In this document: piece by piece, positions 16,168 through 24,767 of the stretch
Layout: the number at the start of each line of letters is the position of its first letter
How positions within the stretch are numbered: the first letter of the stretch is position 1
Assembly (NCBI RefSeq): GCF_045807065.1
Contig: NZ_JBJMIE010000212.1
Location: 19,705-83,704, forward strand
Length of the DNA: 64,000 bases
DNA from: Actinophytocola sp045807065
GTDB taxonomy: Bacteria > Actinomycetota > Actinomycetes > Mycobacteriales > Pseudonocardiaceae
Direction: 5' to 3'
Notes under the pieces: generated by a model
The model's database searches: none
The model's input: the letters and a program-made list of their open reading frames with translations, nothing else
Told to the model about the DNA's origin: nothing
Program-made: the position numbers and the translations under genes

Positions 16168-17256
16168 ATGAACGGCGAAGTGAAGGTGCCCCGCCACCCC
16201 AGCCGAGCCGCCACCGTTGTTCGGGCGGTTCGCGACCCGGCGCCGGGTGCGGAACCCGTCGCCATCGTGGGCATGGCCTGCCGCTACCCGGGCGGTATCT
16301 CGTCACCGGAACGTTTGTGGGAATTCGTGTCGGAAGGCCGGTACGGAATCGGCGGATTGGTGCGGGAGGCATTGGCGCCCGGTCCTCGGCAGCGCCGCAT
16401 GCTGCTGGCCGCGACGCGGGAGGCGCTGGCGCGGGCCCGCATTCCGGCCGCGGTGCTGGCGGGCGGCCGCACCGGGATGTTCAGCGGTGTGACGTCCGGG
16501 AGCGACCGCGAGGGCGGCAGTGTCTACTCCTACCTGCCGGGCCTGGCGGCGGACATGGCCGTCGAGCGGTCGTCGTCGTTGGTCGCCATGCACCGCGCCG
16601 GTCAGGCGCTGCGTCGGGGCGACTGCGCACTCGCGCTCGTCGGCGGCATCGCGGACACGGGCATCGGTGTGCTGGTGATGGCGCGGCTGTCCGACGCACG
16701 CCGCAACGGGCACGCGATCCTGGCGCTGGTGCGCAGCTCCGCGGTGAACCAGGACGGGACGAGCCGCGGTCCATCGCAGAAGTGGGTGATCCGCCAGGCA
16801 CTCGGCTCGGCCGGACTGTCCACCCGGGACATCGACGTGGCCGAGGGACTTGGCGACCCGGTCGAGCTGAGGGCGCTGCTGGCGACCTACGGCCAGGGAC
16901 GCGCCGGCGGTGAGCCGCTGTGGCTCGGTTCCATCAAGCCGAACATCGGGCACACCCAGGCGGCGTGCGGCATCGCCGGCGTGCTCAAGATGGTGCAGGC
17001 GATGCGTTGCGGCGTGTTGCCCAGGACACTGGACGTGGCCGCGGCGCCGGACCGGGCCGACTGGTCGGCCGGCGGGGTCGAGCTGCTGACCGAGACGCGC
17101 GCGTGGCCGGCGGGCGACCACCCGCGCCGCGCCGCCGTGTCGTCCTTCGGCGTGTGCGGCACCAACGCCCACGTGATCCTGGAACAGGCCCCCGCACCGG
17201 ACGCCCACCCGTCGACCACGGCGTTCCCCCCGCACACGGTCCTGACCGCTGCCTAG
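16168..17256 (+). CDS. Ketosynthase-like protein lacking catalytic residues
   Basis: A 362-aa protein aligned by eye to modular PKS ketosynthases. It starts with a linker and the EPVAIVGMACRYPGG motif and ends with SSFGVCGTNAHVILEQAP, but is about 60 residues shorter than a KS. The nucleophile motif (normally TACSSSLVALH) reads VERSSSLVAMH, with Arg134 in the Cys position. The first catalytic His motif (HGTGT) is deleted, leaving VAEGLGDPVELRAL. The second His survives in SIKPNIGHTQAACG. Other gaps remove the DRGWD/FFGIS region and the TAPN loop, yet the frame stays open. It has a GAGAGGAC site before ATG. It is an inactive KS remnant or a repurposed scaffold. Confidence 0.75.
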   Translation: MNGEVKVPRHPSRAATVVRAVRDPAPGAEPVAIVGMACRYPGGISSPERLWEFVSEGRYGIGGLVREALAPGPRQRRMLLAATREALARARIPAAVLAGGRTGMFSGVTSGSDREGGSVYSYLPGLAADMAVERSSSLVAMHRAGQALRRGDCALALVGGIADTGIGVLVMARLSDARRNGHAILALVRSSAVNQDGTSRGPSQKWVIRQALGSAGLSTRDIDVAEGLGDPVELRALLATYGQGRAGGEPLWLGSIKPNIGHTQAACGIAGVLKMVQAMRCGVLPRTLDVAAAPDRADWSAGGVELLTETRAWPAGDHPRRAAVSSFGVCGTNAHVILEQAPAPDAHPSTTAFPPHTVLTAA

Positions 17257-17999
17257 CCTCCTTGTGTGCCGAGCCAGTCGTCGAAGGTCGTCGGTGCCAG
17301 GCGGGCGTTCTCGGCGGGGAGCAGGACGTTGCCGGCCATCGAGGTGTCGAACGGACCGGCCCAGGTGGGCACGAGCCTGATGTCGCGGCCGCGGGCGGTG
17401 TTGGTGCGCCGCGCCATGTCGACCAGGTCCTGGGTCTCCGGCCCGGCGACGTCCACGTACCGCCCCCGCGGTTGGCCGGTGGCGATCTCGGCGAGGATCG
17501 TGGCCACGTCCGCGGGTGCGATCGGCTGCACGAGCAGGGGCGCGATCGTGGCGACGCCGTCCTGCTCGGTCCAGTCCGCGACCATCGCGGCGAAGTCGTG
17601 GAACTGGGTGGCCGGGACGATCGTCCACGGCACCGGTCCCTCGCCGACCAGCCGCTCCTGCTCCCGCTTGCCGGCGTAGTGCGGGTTCCCCTCGACGTCG
17701 GCGATCCCGACGATCGACAGCAGCACGTGGTGCTGGACACCCGCCTTCTCCTCCGCGGCGAGCAGGTTCCGCGTGGTGGTGGCGAAGAACCGCACCGCGG
17801 CGTCCCGCTCAGCGGCCGGCCCGTTGGTCACGTCGATGACCGCCTCGACCCCGGCGAGCGCCTCGTCGAGCCCGGAACCGGTCAGCAGGTCGACGCCGAG
17901 CGACCGGCTGATCCCCACGACGTCGTGCCCGTCCTTGGTGAGCACTGCGACGGTGAGCGCCCCGATGTTGCCGGTCGCCCCGGCCACCGCGATCCGCAT
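17253..17999 (-). CDS. NmrA-like NAD(P)-binding protein (atypical SDR)
   Basis: A 248-aa cytoplasmic protein beginning MRIAVAGATGNIGALTVAVL, a Rossmann GxxGxxG motif at the very N-terminus. VDLLTGSGLDEALAGVEAVID, HHVLLSIVGIADV and YAGKREQERLV follow, as in NmrA/SDR_a5-type NAD(P)H-binding proteins and quinone-reductase or redox-sensing homologues. The classical SDR Tyr-x3-Lys appears as YAGK. It is convergent with the KS-like gene, sharing the stop-codon region (CTAG). It appears to be a stand-alone housekeeping or stress gene; no operon partner is visible. Confidence 0.85.
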   Translation of the reverse strand: MRIAVAGATGNIGALTVAVLTKDGHDVVGISRSLGVDLLTGSGLDEALAGVEAVIDVTNGPAAERDAAVRFFATTTRNLLAAEEKAGVQHHVLLSIVGIADVEGNPHYAGKREQERLVGEGPVPWTIVPATQFHDFAAMVADWTEQDGVATIAPLLVQPIAPADVATILAEIATGQPRGRYVDVAGPETQDLVDMARRTNTARGRDIRLVPTWAGPFDTSMAGNVLLPAENARLAPTTFDDWLGTQGG

Positions 18000-18061
18000 G
18001 GTGATCCCCTTTCTCCCGTCCTCACGCTATCCGGACCGGAGATCGTCCCGCTACGGCGCCG

Positions 18062-18718
18062 TCAGACGCTGCGCAGTACCGAGGCCACGACGCCCAGCAC
18101 CACGGCGCGGTCGCCGTCGATGACGTCGTACGCCGGGTTGCGCGGCTCGAGGTACACGTGGCCGTCACGCCGCCGGTACACCTTCACCGTCGCCTCGCCG
18201 TCGATCATCGCGGCGACGATCTGGCCGGAGTGGGCCTCCTGTTGCTGGCGCACCACGACGATGTCGCCGTCGCAGATGGCCGCGTCGACCATCGAGTCGC
18301 CGCGGACGCGCAGGCCGAAGACGTTGCCCCGGCCGGTCAGCTCGCGGGGGAGCGTCAGGACGTCGTCGACGTGCTCCTCGGCCGCGATGGGCACGCCCGC
18401 CGCGATGTCGCCGACCACCGGCACGGGCACCGAGTCCTCGGCCGCCTCCCTGGGTGCGGTGCCCAGGAACGCGCGTACGTCGATGGGGCGGGACACCGTG
18501 CTGCCGCGCCGCAGGTACCCCTTCTCCTCCAGGCTCGTCAGGTGCTTCGACACCGACGACGGCGACCGCAGCCCGACCGCCTCGCCGATCTCCCGCGTGC
18601 TCGGCGAGTACCCGTGCCTGATCACCCAGTCCCGGATGGTCGCCAGGATTCGCTGCTGCCGCTCGGGCAGGGACGAGGCGTCGTCGAACCCGTCAAGATC
18701 GTCGTACACCCGCAGCAT
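18062..18718 (-). CDS. lexA: LexA-family SOS repressor
   Basis: A 218-aa repressor. A winged helix lies at residues 17-75 (LPERQQRILATIRDWVIRHG, STREIGEAVGL, SVSKHLTSLEEKGYL). The S24 autoprotease domain follows, with a cleavage site Ala107-Gly108 in VVGDIAAGVP, the nucleophile Ser142 in GDSMVDA and the general base Lys179 in GEATVKVYRR. All autocleavage residues are intact, so it should respond to RecA. No clear actinobacterial SOS box (GAACN4GTTC) was found in the short upstream gap. It may be a second lexA rather than the genome's main copy, as it is not next to the usual nrdR region. Confidence 0.92.
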   Translation of the reverse strand: MLRVYDDLDGFDDASSLPERQQRILATIRDWVIRHGYSPSTREIGEAVGLRSPSSVSKHLTSLEEKGYLRRGSTVSRPIDVRAFLGTAPREAAEDSVPVPVVGDIAAGVPIAAEEHVDDVLTLPRELTGRGNVFGLRVRGDSMVDAAICDGDIVVVRQQQEAHSGQIVAAMIDGEATVKVYRRRDGHVYLEPRNPAYDVIDGDRAVVLGVVASVLRSV

Positions 18719-18757
18719 CGTAGAGGCACGCCCCGACGACCCAGGTCACCGACACGT

Positions 18758-18883
18758 TCAGTCGTCGTCCTCCGACCGGGTGACCGTCGCGCCGCACCGT
18801 TCACACGTGGTCGGCGGCTCGTCCGCCACGAGCAGCCCGCACTCCGGACAGACGCGCGCCAGCCAGCACACCGGATCGCCCAC
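18758..18883 (-). CDS. Small zinc-ribbon protein (41 aa)
   Basis: The GTG at 18883, one base after the upstream gene's stop, has a strong GGAGGGAGG site. The product has two CxxC knuckles (CPECG and CERCG) about 18 residues apart and an acidic tail SEDDD, a minimal zinc ribbon. It is translated with the 402-aa gene and lies just upstream of lexA. Function unknown. Confidence 0.6.
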   Translation of the reverse strand: MGDPVCWLARVCPECGLLVADEPPTTCERCGATVTRSEDDD

Positions 18884-18884
18884 G

Positions 18885-20093
18885 TCAGCCTCCCTCCTGG
18901 TACGGCAGGTCCTCCACGACGGCACCCGCCGGATCCCGCGCCACGACGCGGTCCCGCACCGGCCCGCGCTCACGCGGCGCGGTCAGGTCCGGTGCCGTCA
19001 CCAGCAGTGTGTCACCCCCGAGTGTCGCGGGTAGTGCCGTGCCGTCCGCCCGATGGAAGGTCACCGACGCCACCCGGTCCCGGTCCACCACTCCGGCCAG
19101 CACCACCCGGTCGCTGGTCCCCCCGGCGAAGCCGTGGTAGACCCTGGTCAGCGCCACGGTCTCGCCGACGACGGCGAAGTCCCGCACCGGCCCGCGCCCC
19201 GGACTGAAGTCGAACACGAAGGGCACCTCGCCGGTCAGGTGCCACAGCAGCAACCCCCGGTAGCTCCCCAGCTGGATGCTCTCCCCGCCGCCCAGCGACG
19301 CGAACGCCCCCGGCACCCACTGGTCCGCGTCCACGACCGGCGCGGTGGCGAGTGCCGCGCCCAGCCGCCGCCCCTCGGGCGAGTCCCGCTCCGCGGCCGG
19401 TGCCGGCCGGTCGACGACGCCGTCGGCCCGGTCGGGCAACGCCTCCCGCGGCACGAGCCGCCCCCGGTCGGCGCCGTCCAGCCGCAGCACCAGCCCGTTC
19501 TCGTCGAGTACGAACGCGTTGGGCACCGCGAACACCCCGTCCGCGACGACGGCGGGTTCGCGTGCCGCCCGGTCGGCCGGCCGCTCCACCGCGACGCTCG
19601 CCGTGCCGGCGGGCACGACCCCCGCGAGCGTGCCGAGCGCCGTGTGGAACGTGAGCCCGTCCCCGCCACCCGGCCGCGACACGGTGACGGTGGTCGGCGT
19701 CAGCTCGGCGAACACCGGCCCGCCGGCGGTGGCGAACGCGACGACCCGGACCCCGCGGTGCCGCGCGGTGAACAGCGGTGCCCACCCGTCCGCGCCGATC
19801 CGGGCGAGGTCGTCCGGCGACGCCCAGCCGCGGCGCACCCGGAACCGGTCGTCCACGGTCAGCACCCCGTTCTCGGGGCCGACGCCCGCCTCGACGTGCC
19901 GCCGCAGCTGCGCCCAGCCGGCGAAGCCGTGGTACCGCGCGAGGAGGTGCCGCGCGTTGGCGAGCGTGAAGGACGCGGTGTCGAGCGCGGGCCAGCCGTG
20001 CTCGTCGACCAGCCGCCTCGCCACCGGCGTCCCGGCCCGCACCGCGCGCCGCAGCGCACGGGCGTGCCTGCGCAGCTGCTCGAAACTGGGCAT
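18885..20093 (-). CDS. Hypothetical protein with ankyrin-associated N-terminal helix domain
   Basis: A 402-aa protein. The first ~70 residues (MPSFEQLRRHARALRRAVRA to HGFAGWAQLRRHVEAG) match the helical module that commonly precedes ankyrin repeats in bacterial proteins, with its HGFxxW motif; no ankyrin repeats follow. The remainder is rich in short beta segments (VVADGVFAVPNAFVLDENGL, VVGETVALTRVYHGFAGG) and may form a beta-propeller or beta-sandwich. There is no signal peptide. The ATG at 20093 is taken, with AGGA upstream; a GTG one codon earlier is possible. It is followed directly by the zinc-ribbon gene. The role cannot be assigned. Confidence 0.7.
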   Translation of the reverse strand: MPSFEQLRRHARALRRAVRAGTPVARRLVDEHGWPALDTASFTLANARHLLARYHGFAGWAQLRRHVEAGVGPENGVLTVDDRFRVRRGWASPDDLARIGADGWAPLFTARHRGVRVVAFATAGGPVFAELTPTTVTVSRPGGGDGLTFHTALGTLAGVVPAGTASVAVERPADRAAREPAVVADGVFAVPNAFVLDENGLVLRLDGADRGRLVPREALPDRADGVVDRPAPAAERDSPEGRRLGAALATAPVVDADQWVPGAFASLGGGESIQLGSYRGLLLWHLTGEVPFVFDFSPGRGPVRDFAVVGETVALTRVYHGFAGGTSDRVVLAGVVDRDRVASVTFHRADGTALPATLGGDTLLVTAPDLTAPRERGPVRDRVVARDPAGAVVEDLPYQEGG

Positions 20094-20248
20094 CACGATG
20101 TCCTGACTACCGCCCCCGGTGCCCCGGCGGTGTCCTCGGGGACGTTGGGTGTCCCGAAGGTGCCCTTGAGGGCATTCGTCACGCCTGCGCCGACCCTTTT
20201 CCGGGCATTGCGCGTCCGCGTAGAACCGGGTCACGCGCCGGCTCGTAT

Positions 20249-20275
20249 CGAGATCGGGTACCGCACCCGATCTCG
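20249..20275. promoter_or_regulatory. Perfect 11-bp dyad immediately before the sulfatase gene
   Basis: CGAGATCGGGT (20249-20259) and ACCCGATCTCG (20265-20275) form perfect arms with a 5-bp spacer, ending just before the GGAGG ribosome-binding site of the gene at 20286. It may be an operator or an mRNA hairpin. Confidence 0.5.
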
Positions 20276-20285
20276 AGGAGGACGT

Positions 20286-22655
20286 GTGGCCGGACGACCG
20301 GTACGAACGATGGTCACGGCGGTGGACGCGCTGGTGGTCCTGCTGGTCCTGCTCACCGTGACCGTGCGGCTCGGACCCGCCGGCTGGCTCGGCGGGATCG
20401 CGTTCGCGGTGATCGGGTGGGCCGTGCTCGCCGAGGGACTGCGCCGGTTCGACGTGCGCTCGTTCGGCTCGGCCGGGCGGGTCGTGCTGGCCAGAGCGGT
20501 GGTGGTCGGCGGGCTGACGGCGCTCGTCGTGGAGACCACCGACCCCCGGCCGGACCCCGGCAAGGCGATCGTCGGCTTCGCGGTGGTCGCGGTGGTGTCG
20601 TCGCTGGCCGGTGCGCGGTTCGCCCGCCCGGACACGGCGTTCGACACGAGGTTCGCCCTGGAGGTCGACGCCGTCGCGGTGCTGGTGCTCAGCGCGTTCG
20701 TCGCGACCCGGCTCGGTCCGTGGGTGCTCGCGGTCGGGTTGCTGAGGTACGTGTTCGTCGCCGCGGGCGGGGCGGTGCCGTGGCTGCGTGCCGCGCTGCC
20801 GGCCAGCCGGGTCCGCACGGCGGTCGGGGCGGCGCAGGGGATCGTCCTCACCGTGGTCGCGGCGGGACTCGGCGTCGAGGTGCTGCCGCGGCCGGTCGCG
20901 GTCGTCCTCACCGCACTGTCGCTGGTGGCCCTGGCCGGCTCGTTCGTCCAGGACGTCCAGTGGCTGAGCCGGCATCGACCGCCCGCGTCCCCGGTCGATG
21001 CCGTGCCAGCCCGCCGTGACCGCCGGATCCTCACCCGGACGGTCACGGGACTGGCCTTCCTCCTGGTGCTGGCGGCGCTCGTCGGCCCGAACCGGTTGGG
21101 CCAGCTCACCGTCGAGGCGTTCGCCCGCATCCCGGTCGAGGGCCTGATGGCGGTCGCGCTCGTGCTCGCGCTCGGCGTGCGGGCACGGCGGGTGGCGGTC
21201 TGGGTGATCGGCGCCGGCCTCGGGCTGCTGATGATCGTGAAGTTCCTGGACATGGGCTTCTACGAGGTGTTCGACCGGCCGTTCCACCCCGTGTTCGACT
21301 GGACCTTCTTCGGGCCGGCCGTGGACTTCGTCTCGTCGTCGTACGGCGACGTCGGCGCGGTCCTCGCGGTGGTCGGCGCGATCCTGCTGGTGCTGGCCAT
21401 CCTGGTCCTGATGGCGCTGGCGGTGCGGCGCCTGACCACCCTGGCGGTCGGCCACCGCACGGCCGCGACGAACACGCTCGCGTTGCTGGGCGTCGCGTGG
21501 CTGGTGTGCGCGCTGTCCGGCGCGCAGCTCGACCCGCAGGAGCCGGTCGCGTCGCGCAGCGCGGCGGACCACGTGTACGACGACGTGCTGCGGGTGCGGC
21601 AGGGGTTGTTCGACGGGGAGACGTTCGCGGCGCAGGCCCGGGTCGACCGCTACCGCTACACCCCCGGCAACGAGCTGCTGAACGGGCTGCGGGGCAAGGA
21701 CGTCCTGTTCGTGTTCGTCGAGAGCTACGGCCGGGTGGCCGTCGAGGACTCGACGAGCACCGCGACGATCGACCCGATCCTGGACGCCGGCACCAGGCAG
21801 CTGCATGCCGCCGGCTTCGACGCGCGCAGTGGTTTCCTGACGTCCCCGACCTACGGCGGCGGCAGCTGGTTCGCGCACTCGACGCTGCAGAGCGGGTTGT
21901 GGGTGGACAACCCGCAGCGGTACTCGGCACTGCCCACCCTGGACCGGATGACGTTGAGCATCGCGTTCAACCGCGCCGGCTGGCGGACCGTCGGCGTGGA
22001 CCCGGCGAACTCCGAGGACTGGCCGGAGGGCGACATGTACCACTACGACAAGGTGTACGACTCGCGCAACGTCGGCTACAAGGGCCCGCGGTTCTCCTAC
22101 GCACGGGTGCCCGACCAGTACACGCTGCAGCACTTCGAGCGCACCGAGCGCGCCGCCACGGCCGACCCGGTCATGGCGGAGATCGACCTGGTGTCGAGCC
22201 ACACCCCGTACGCCCCGCTGCCGAAGATGGTCGACTGGAAGGACGTCGGCGACGGCAGGATCTACAACCCCATGCCGGCGGCCGGCACCCAACCGGGCGA
22301 CGTGTGGCCCGACCCGGCGAAGGTCCGCGACGCGTACACGGCGTCGATCGCGTACTCGCTGAAGTCCCTGTTCTCCTACATCGAGAACTACGGCGACGAC
22401 AACCTGGTGGTGGTCTTCCTCGGCGACCACCAGCCCCAGCCGATCATCGCCAGCCAGGAGAACACCCGCGACGTCCCGATCTCGATCGTGGCCCGCGACC
22501 CGGCGGTGCTCGACCGCGTGTCGTCGTGGGGCTGGACCGCGGGCGTCAACCCGAGCCCCGACGCCCCGGTCTGGCCGATGAGCTCCTTCCGCGACAGGTT
22601 CCTGTCCGCGTACGGCCCGCAGGGCGGCACGAACAGGTCCGCGGCCGGGCGGTGA
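20286..22655 (+). CDS. Membrane sulfatase/LTA-synthase-like protein fused to degenerate CDP-alcohol phosphotransferase
   Basis: A 789-aa membrane protein. The N-terminal ~240 residues contain several hydrophobic segments and match the C-terminal half of CDP-alcohol phosphatidyltransferases (FDTRFALEVDAVAVLVL, LLRYVFVAAGGAVPWLR), but the catalytic DxxDGxxAR reads SSLAGARFA. Further membrane spans run to about residue 405. A periplasm-facing alkaline-phosphatase-fold domain follows: VLFVFVESYGRVAVED, SPTYGGGSWFAHSTLQSGLW and VVVFLGDHQPQP with its metal Asp-His. Such proteins modify or polymerise cell-envelope glycerol/inositol phosphates. The GTG at 20286 has GGAGGAC upstream. The fusion suggests a lipid-linked envelope role with a retained but inactive transferase fold. 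Confidence 0.8.
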   Translation: MAGRPVRTMVTAVDALVVLLVLLTVTVRLGPAGWLGGIAFAVIGWAVLAEGLRRFDVRSFGSAGRVVLARAVVVGGLTALVVETTDPRPDPGKAIVGFAVVAVVSSLAGARFARPDTAFDTRFALEVDAVAVLVLSAFVATRLGPWVLAVGLLRYVFVAAGGAVPWLRAALPASRVRTAVGAAQGIVLTVVAAGLGVEVLPRPVAVVLTALSLVALAGSFVQDVQWLSRHRPPASPVDAVPARRDRRILTRTVTGLAFLLVLAALVGPNRLGQLTVEAFARIPVEGLMAVALVLALGVRARRVAVWVIGAGLGLLMIVKFLDMGFYEVFDRPFHPVFDWTFFGPAVDFVSSSYGDVGAVLAVVGAILLVLAILVLMALAVRRLTTLAVGHRTAATNTLALLGVAWLVCALSGAQLDPQEPVASRSAADHVYDDVLRVRQGLFDGETFAAQARVDRYRYTPGNELLNGLRGKDVLFVFVESYGRVAVEDSTSTATIDPILDAGTRQLHAAGFDARSGFLTSPTYGGGSWFAHSTLQSGLWVDNPQRYSALPTLDRMTLSIAFNRAGWRTVGVDPANSEDWPEGDMYHYDKVYDSRNVGYKGPRFSYARVPDQYTLQHFERTERAATADPVMAEIDLVSSHTPYAPLPKMVDWKDVGDGRIYNPMPAAGTQPGDVWPDPAKVRDAYTASIAYSLKSLFSYIENYGDDNLVVVFLGDHQPQPIIASQENTRDVPISIVARDPAVLDRVSSWGWTAGVNPSPDAPVWPMSSFRDRFLSAYGPQGGTNRSAAGR

Positions 22656-22664
22656 TCCCCTGAT

Positions 22665-22876
22665 GCCGGTCCTCGCGATGCCGCGGACCAGGTAGCGCTG
22701 CCCGATGAGGAACGCCAGGACCACCGGGACGAGCGACACCACCGACATGGCGAACATCGAGGTGCCGGTCGTCGCGTCCATGAAGGACCGCAGCGCCACC
22801 GGCACCGTGTACTTGTCCGGGTCGGTCAGGTAGATCAGCTGGCTGAACAAGTCGTTCCACGTCCAGATGCAGGTCC
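22665..22876 (-). pseudogene. 3' fragment of sugar ABC-transporter permease (MalG-like)
   Basis: A reading on the minus strand matches the end of a carbohydrate ABC permease: WTWNDLFSQLIYLTDPDKYT, VPVALRSFMDATTGTSMFAM, and a final transmembrane segment ending QRYLVRGIARTGIRG. The rest of the gene is absent: the 5' side runs into unrelated sequence after 22876, and the 3' stop is lost at the sulfatase end. It is a remnant left by a deletion or rearrangement. Confidence 0.8.
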
Positions 22877-23003
22877 ACACGCGACTAGCTCAAGGCTGTG
22901 CGGGCAGCTTTGAATCAGTGTTGCGGATGTCCGCGTTCGAGATCAGTTCTTTGTGGCGACGGGCTTGTTGTGGGGTGTGCCCGCGGCATTCCTGGTGTGT
23001 GGT

Positions 23004-23390
23004 TCAGATGGCGGTGGTGCCGCCGTCGGTGACCAGTTCCAGGCCGTTGACGTAGCTGGAGTCGTCGGAGGCGAGGAACAGGGCGACGGTGGCGATTTCT
23101 TCGGGACGGCCCATCTTTCCGCGGGGGATGAGGGACTCGAATGCGGCCTTGGTTGTCTCGTCGAACAGTTCCTCCTGTTTGGCCGTGGCGACCTGGCTGG
23201 GGGTCAGCACATTGACCCGGATCTTGCGGTCGCGCAGTTCGTTGAGCCAGACGCGGGCCCAGGCCTGCTGGACGGCTTTGACCGGGCCGCGATGGTGTGC
23301 GTCTTCGCCAGCTTCGTCCTGGTGGACAACCCGACGGTGATGATCAGGGCGGCGGAGGTGATCACGCCGCCGGTCTCGGCGAGGCCGCGG
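23004..23390 (-). pseudogene. Decayed short-chain dehydrogenase (C-terminal remnant, frameshifted)
   Basis: The last 92 codons read as the end of an SDR: AVQQAWARVWLNELRDRKIR, VNVLTPSQVATAK, IPRGKMGRPEEIATVALFLA and NGLELVTDGGTTAI. Upstream the match jumps to another frame (VITSAALIITVG), and the Rossmann half is gone. It lies just before the CIS cluster, together with the permease fragment. Confidence 0.75.
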
Positions 23391-23538
23391 CGCACGGGGA
23401 CACGGAGCCGCCGGTGGTGATCGCCGCCACAGGGGTGGTGCGGTCGCGGTGACGGCGTGGTGATGGCGGCTGGGCGACAGTTCCCGGCATGCCATGGCAG
23501 CACCCTCCTGCGCTCCTCCTCGTCCGCGAGGTGGTGCG

Positions 23539-24543
23539 ATGAGCGCGCGCATCCTCGAACCGATGGGGGACGCCGCGCAGTGGACACCGTCGCGGCCCGA
23601 CGGTGCGCCGTCGGCCGATCTGGCCATGGTCGACGAGCAGGTGGTCGTCGGCTACGGGGCCGACGGGCGCGCCGCGCGGATCACCGCGGCGCCCAACGCG
23701 GTCGGGCACGTGCTGCGGCGCACCATCGCCGCGGTCGACATCAGCGGGTACACCGAGCTGCGGCTGTCCATCCGGGCCGACCGCCGCACCGAGCCGTTCT
23801 TCCTCGAGCTGCGTCTGGGGTCCACCGCGCTGCCCGTCGACGACCCGGCGAACACCTGGCACCGGCTGCTGCCCGTGCGGAAGCCGCAGACCTGGGAGAC
23901 CGTGCGGCTCAGCCTGGACGACCTCCCCCCGACCGTCGCGAACGGCGTGACGCAGCTGCGGCTCCGCTGCCTCGGCGCCCCGTTCACCGCCTACCTGGAC
24001 GACATCACCGCGGTGCTGCCGCGGATGCTCGCCGACGCCGACCGGGCGCTGGAGTCGCGGCTCGCCGGGATCACCGTGGCCGGCGCGGTCGCGACGGCCG
24101 GCGTGCGGGCGCCCGGGCAGCAGGTCCCGGCCGCGCCCGCGCTCGACATCGTGCACTTCGACCTGCGGTACGCCCCGGAACGGGCCACCGAACAGCGGTT
24201 GCGGCGGGACTTCACGACCACCGGCGCGCGCGAGGTCTCGCTGGGCGACCCCTACGACCTCGACTACGCCCTGACCCCGGTCGCCGCGGACCGGACCACG
24301 CAGGCGGCGTTGCTCGAGGCGGCGCTGGACCGGTTGCGGCCCTACGACGAGCTGACCGTCGACGGTGAGCGGCTGCCCGCCGAGCTGATCTGGATCGTCG
24401 GCCGGGACCGGATCGGCGGCGCGGCCACCGAGGTGCCCGTCCTGTTCTACCGGGTCGGCGTGCGCAGGCCCGTCGTGCTCGGCACACCGGTGCTCGCGGT
24501 CCGTGACATCCGCCTCGAGACCGAACACCTGGAGACAGCGTGA
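23539..24543 (+). CDS. CIS first gene: putative tail-terminator/cap protein
   Basis: A 334-aa protein opening the CIS cluster. Residues ~20-165 look like a beta-sandwich (VDISGYTELRLSIRA, FFLELRLGSTALP, LRCLGAPFTAYLDDI), similar to carbohydrate-binding-like folds. The second half (LDIVHFDLRYAPERATEQRL, PYDLDYALTPVAADRTTQAA, LLEAALDRLRPYDELTVDG) recalls the DUF4255/Pvc16 tail-terminator pattern, with LDY..L and LL..A followed by LR. The assignment is by eye and by position before the sheath. The ATG at 23539 has GAGGTGG. The stop overlaps the next start by 4 bp. If correct, it would cap the sheath/tube at the distal end. Confidence 0.55.
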   Translation: MSARILEPMGDAAQWTPSRPDGAPSADLAMVDEQVVVGYGADGRAARITAAPNAVGHVLRRTIAAVDISGYTELRLSIRADRRTEPFFLELRLGSTALPVDDPANTWHRLLPVRKPQTWETVRLSLDDLPPTVANGVTQLRLRCLGAPFTAYLDDITAVLPRMLADADRALESRLAGITVAGAVATAGVRAPGQQVPAAPALDIVHFDLRYAPERATEQRLRRDFTTTGAREVSLGDPYDLDYALTPVAADRTTQAALLEAALDRLRPYDELTVDGERLPAELIWIVGRDRIGGAATEVPVLFYRVGVRRPVVLGTPVLAVRDIRLETEHLETA

Positions 24544-24767
24544 CCACGTTGACCAACATCAGCTCGGGACCGGTCGAGCTGCACCTCACGGCCGGCGTGA
24601 CGGTGTTGCGCCCCCGTGAGCGGCTCGACGCCGACCCGGCGGACCTGGAACTCGGCCAGGTCAGGGCGCTCTGCCGGCAGGGCGTGCTCCAGCAGGAGTC
24701 CACAGTGGACCAATCGGGGACCCGCCGACCCAAACGCGGCCGGTCCGAGCGGAAAAAGGAGTCTTGA
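24540..24767 (+). CDS. Small basic CIS protein (75 aa)
   Basis: A short protein between the terminator-like gene and the sheath, overlapping both (GTGA before, TGATG after). The N-terminal half is a small beta unit (LTNISSGPVELHLTAGVTVLRP); the C-terminus is a basic tail ending RRPKRGRSERKKES. No family is recognised. Tight coupling suggests a structural or assembly role for the sheath. Confidence 0.7.
   Translation: MTTLTNISSGPVELHLTAGVTVLRPRERLDADPADLELGQVRALCRQGVLQQESTVDQSGTRRPKRGRSERKKES

Noticed and set aside
18719..18760. SOS box for lexA
   Set aside because: No GAACN4GTTC-like sequence could be found in the upstream gap.
20100..22660. Minus-strand frame opposite the sulfatase, continuous with the 402-aa gene
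   Set aside because: Low-complexity shadow sequence; the real gene starts at 20093.
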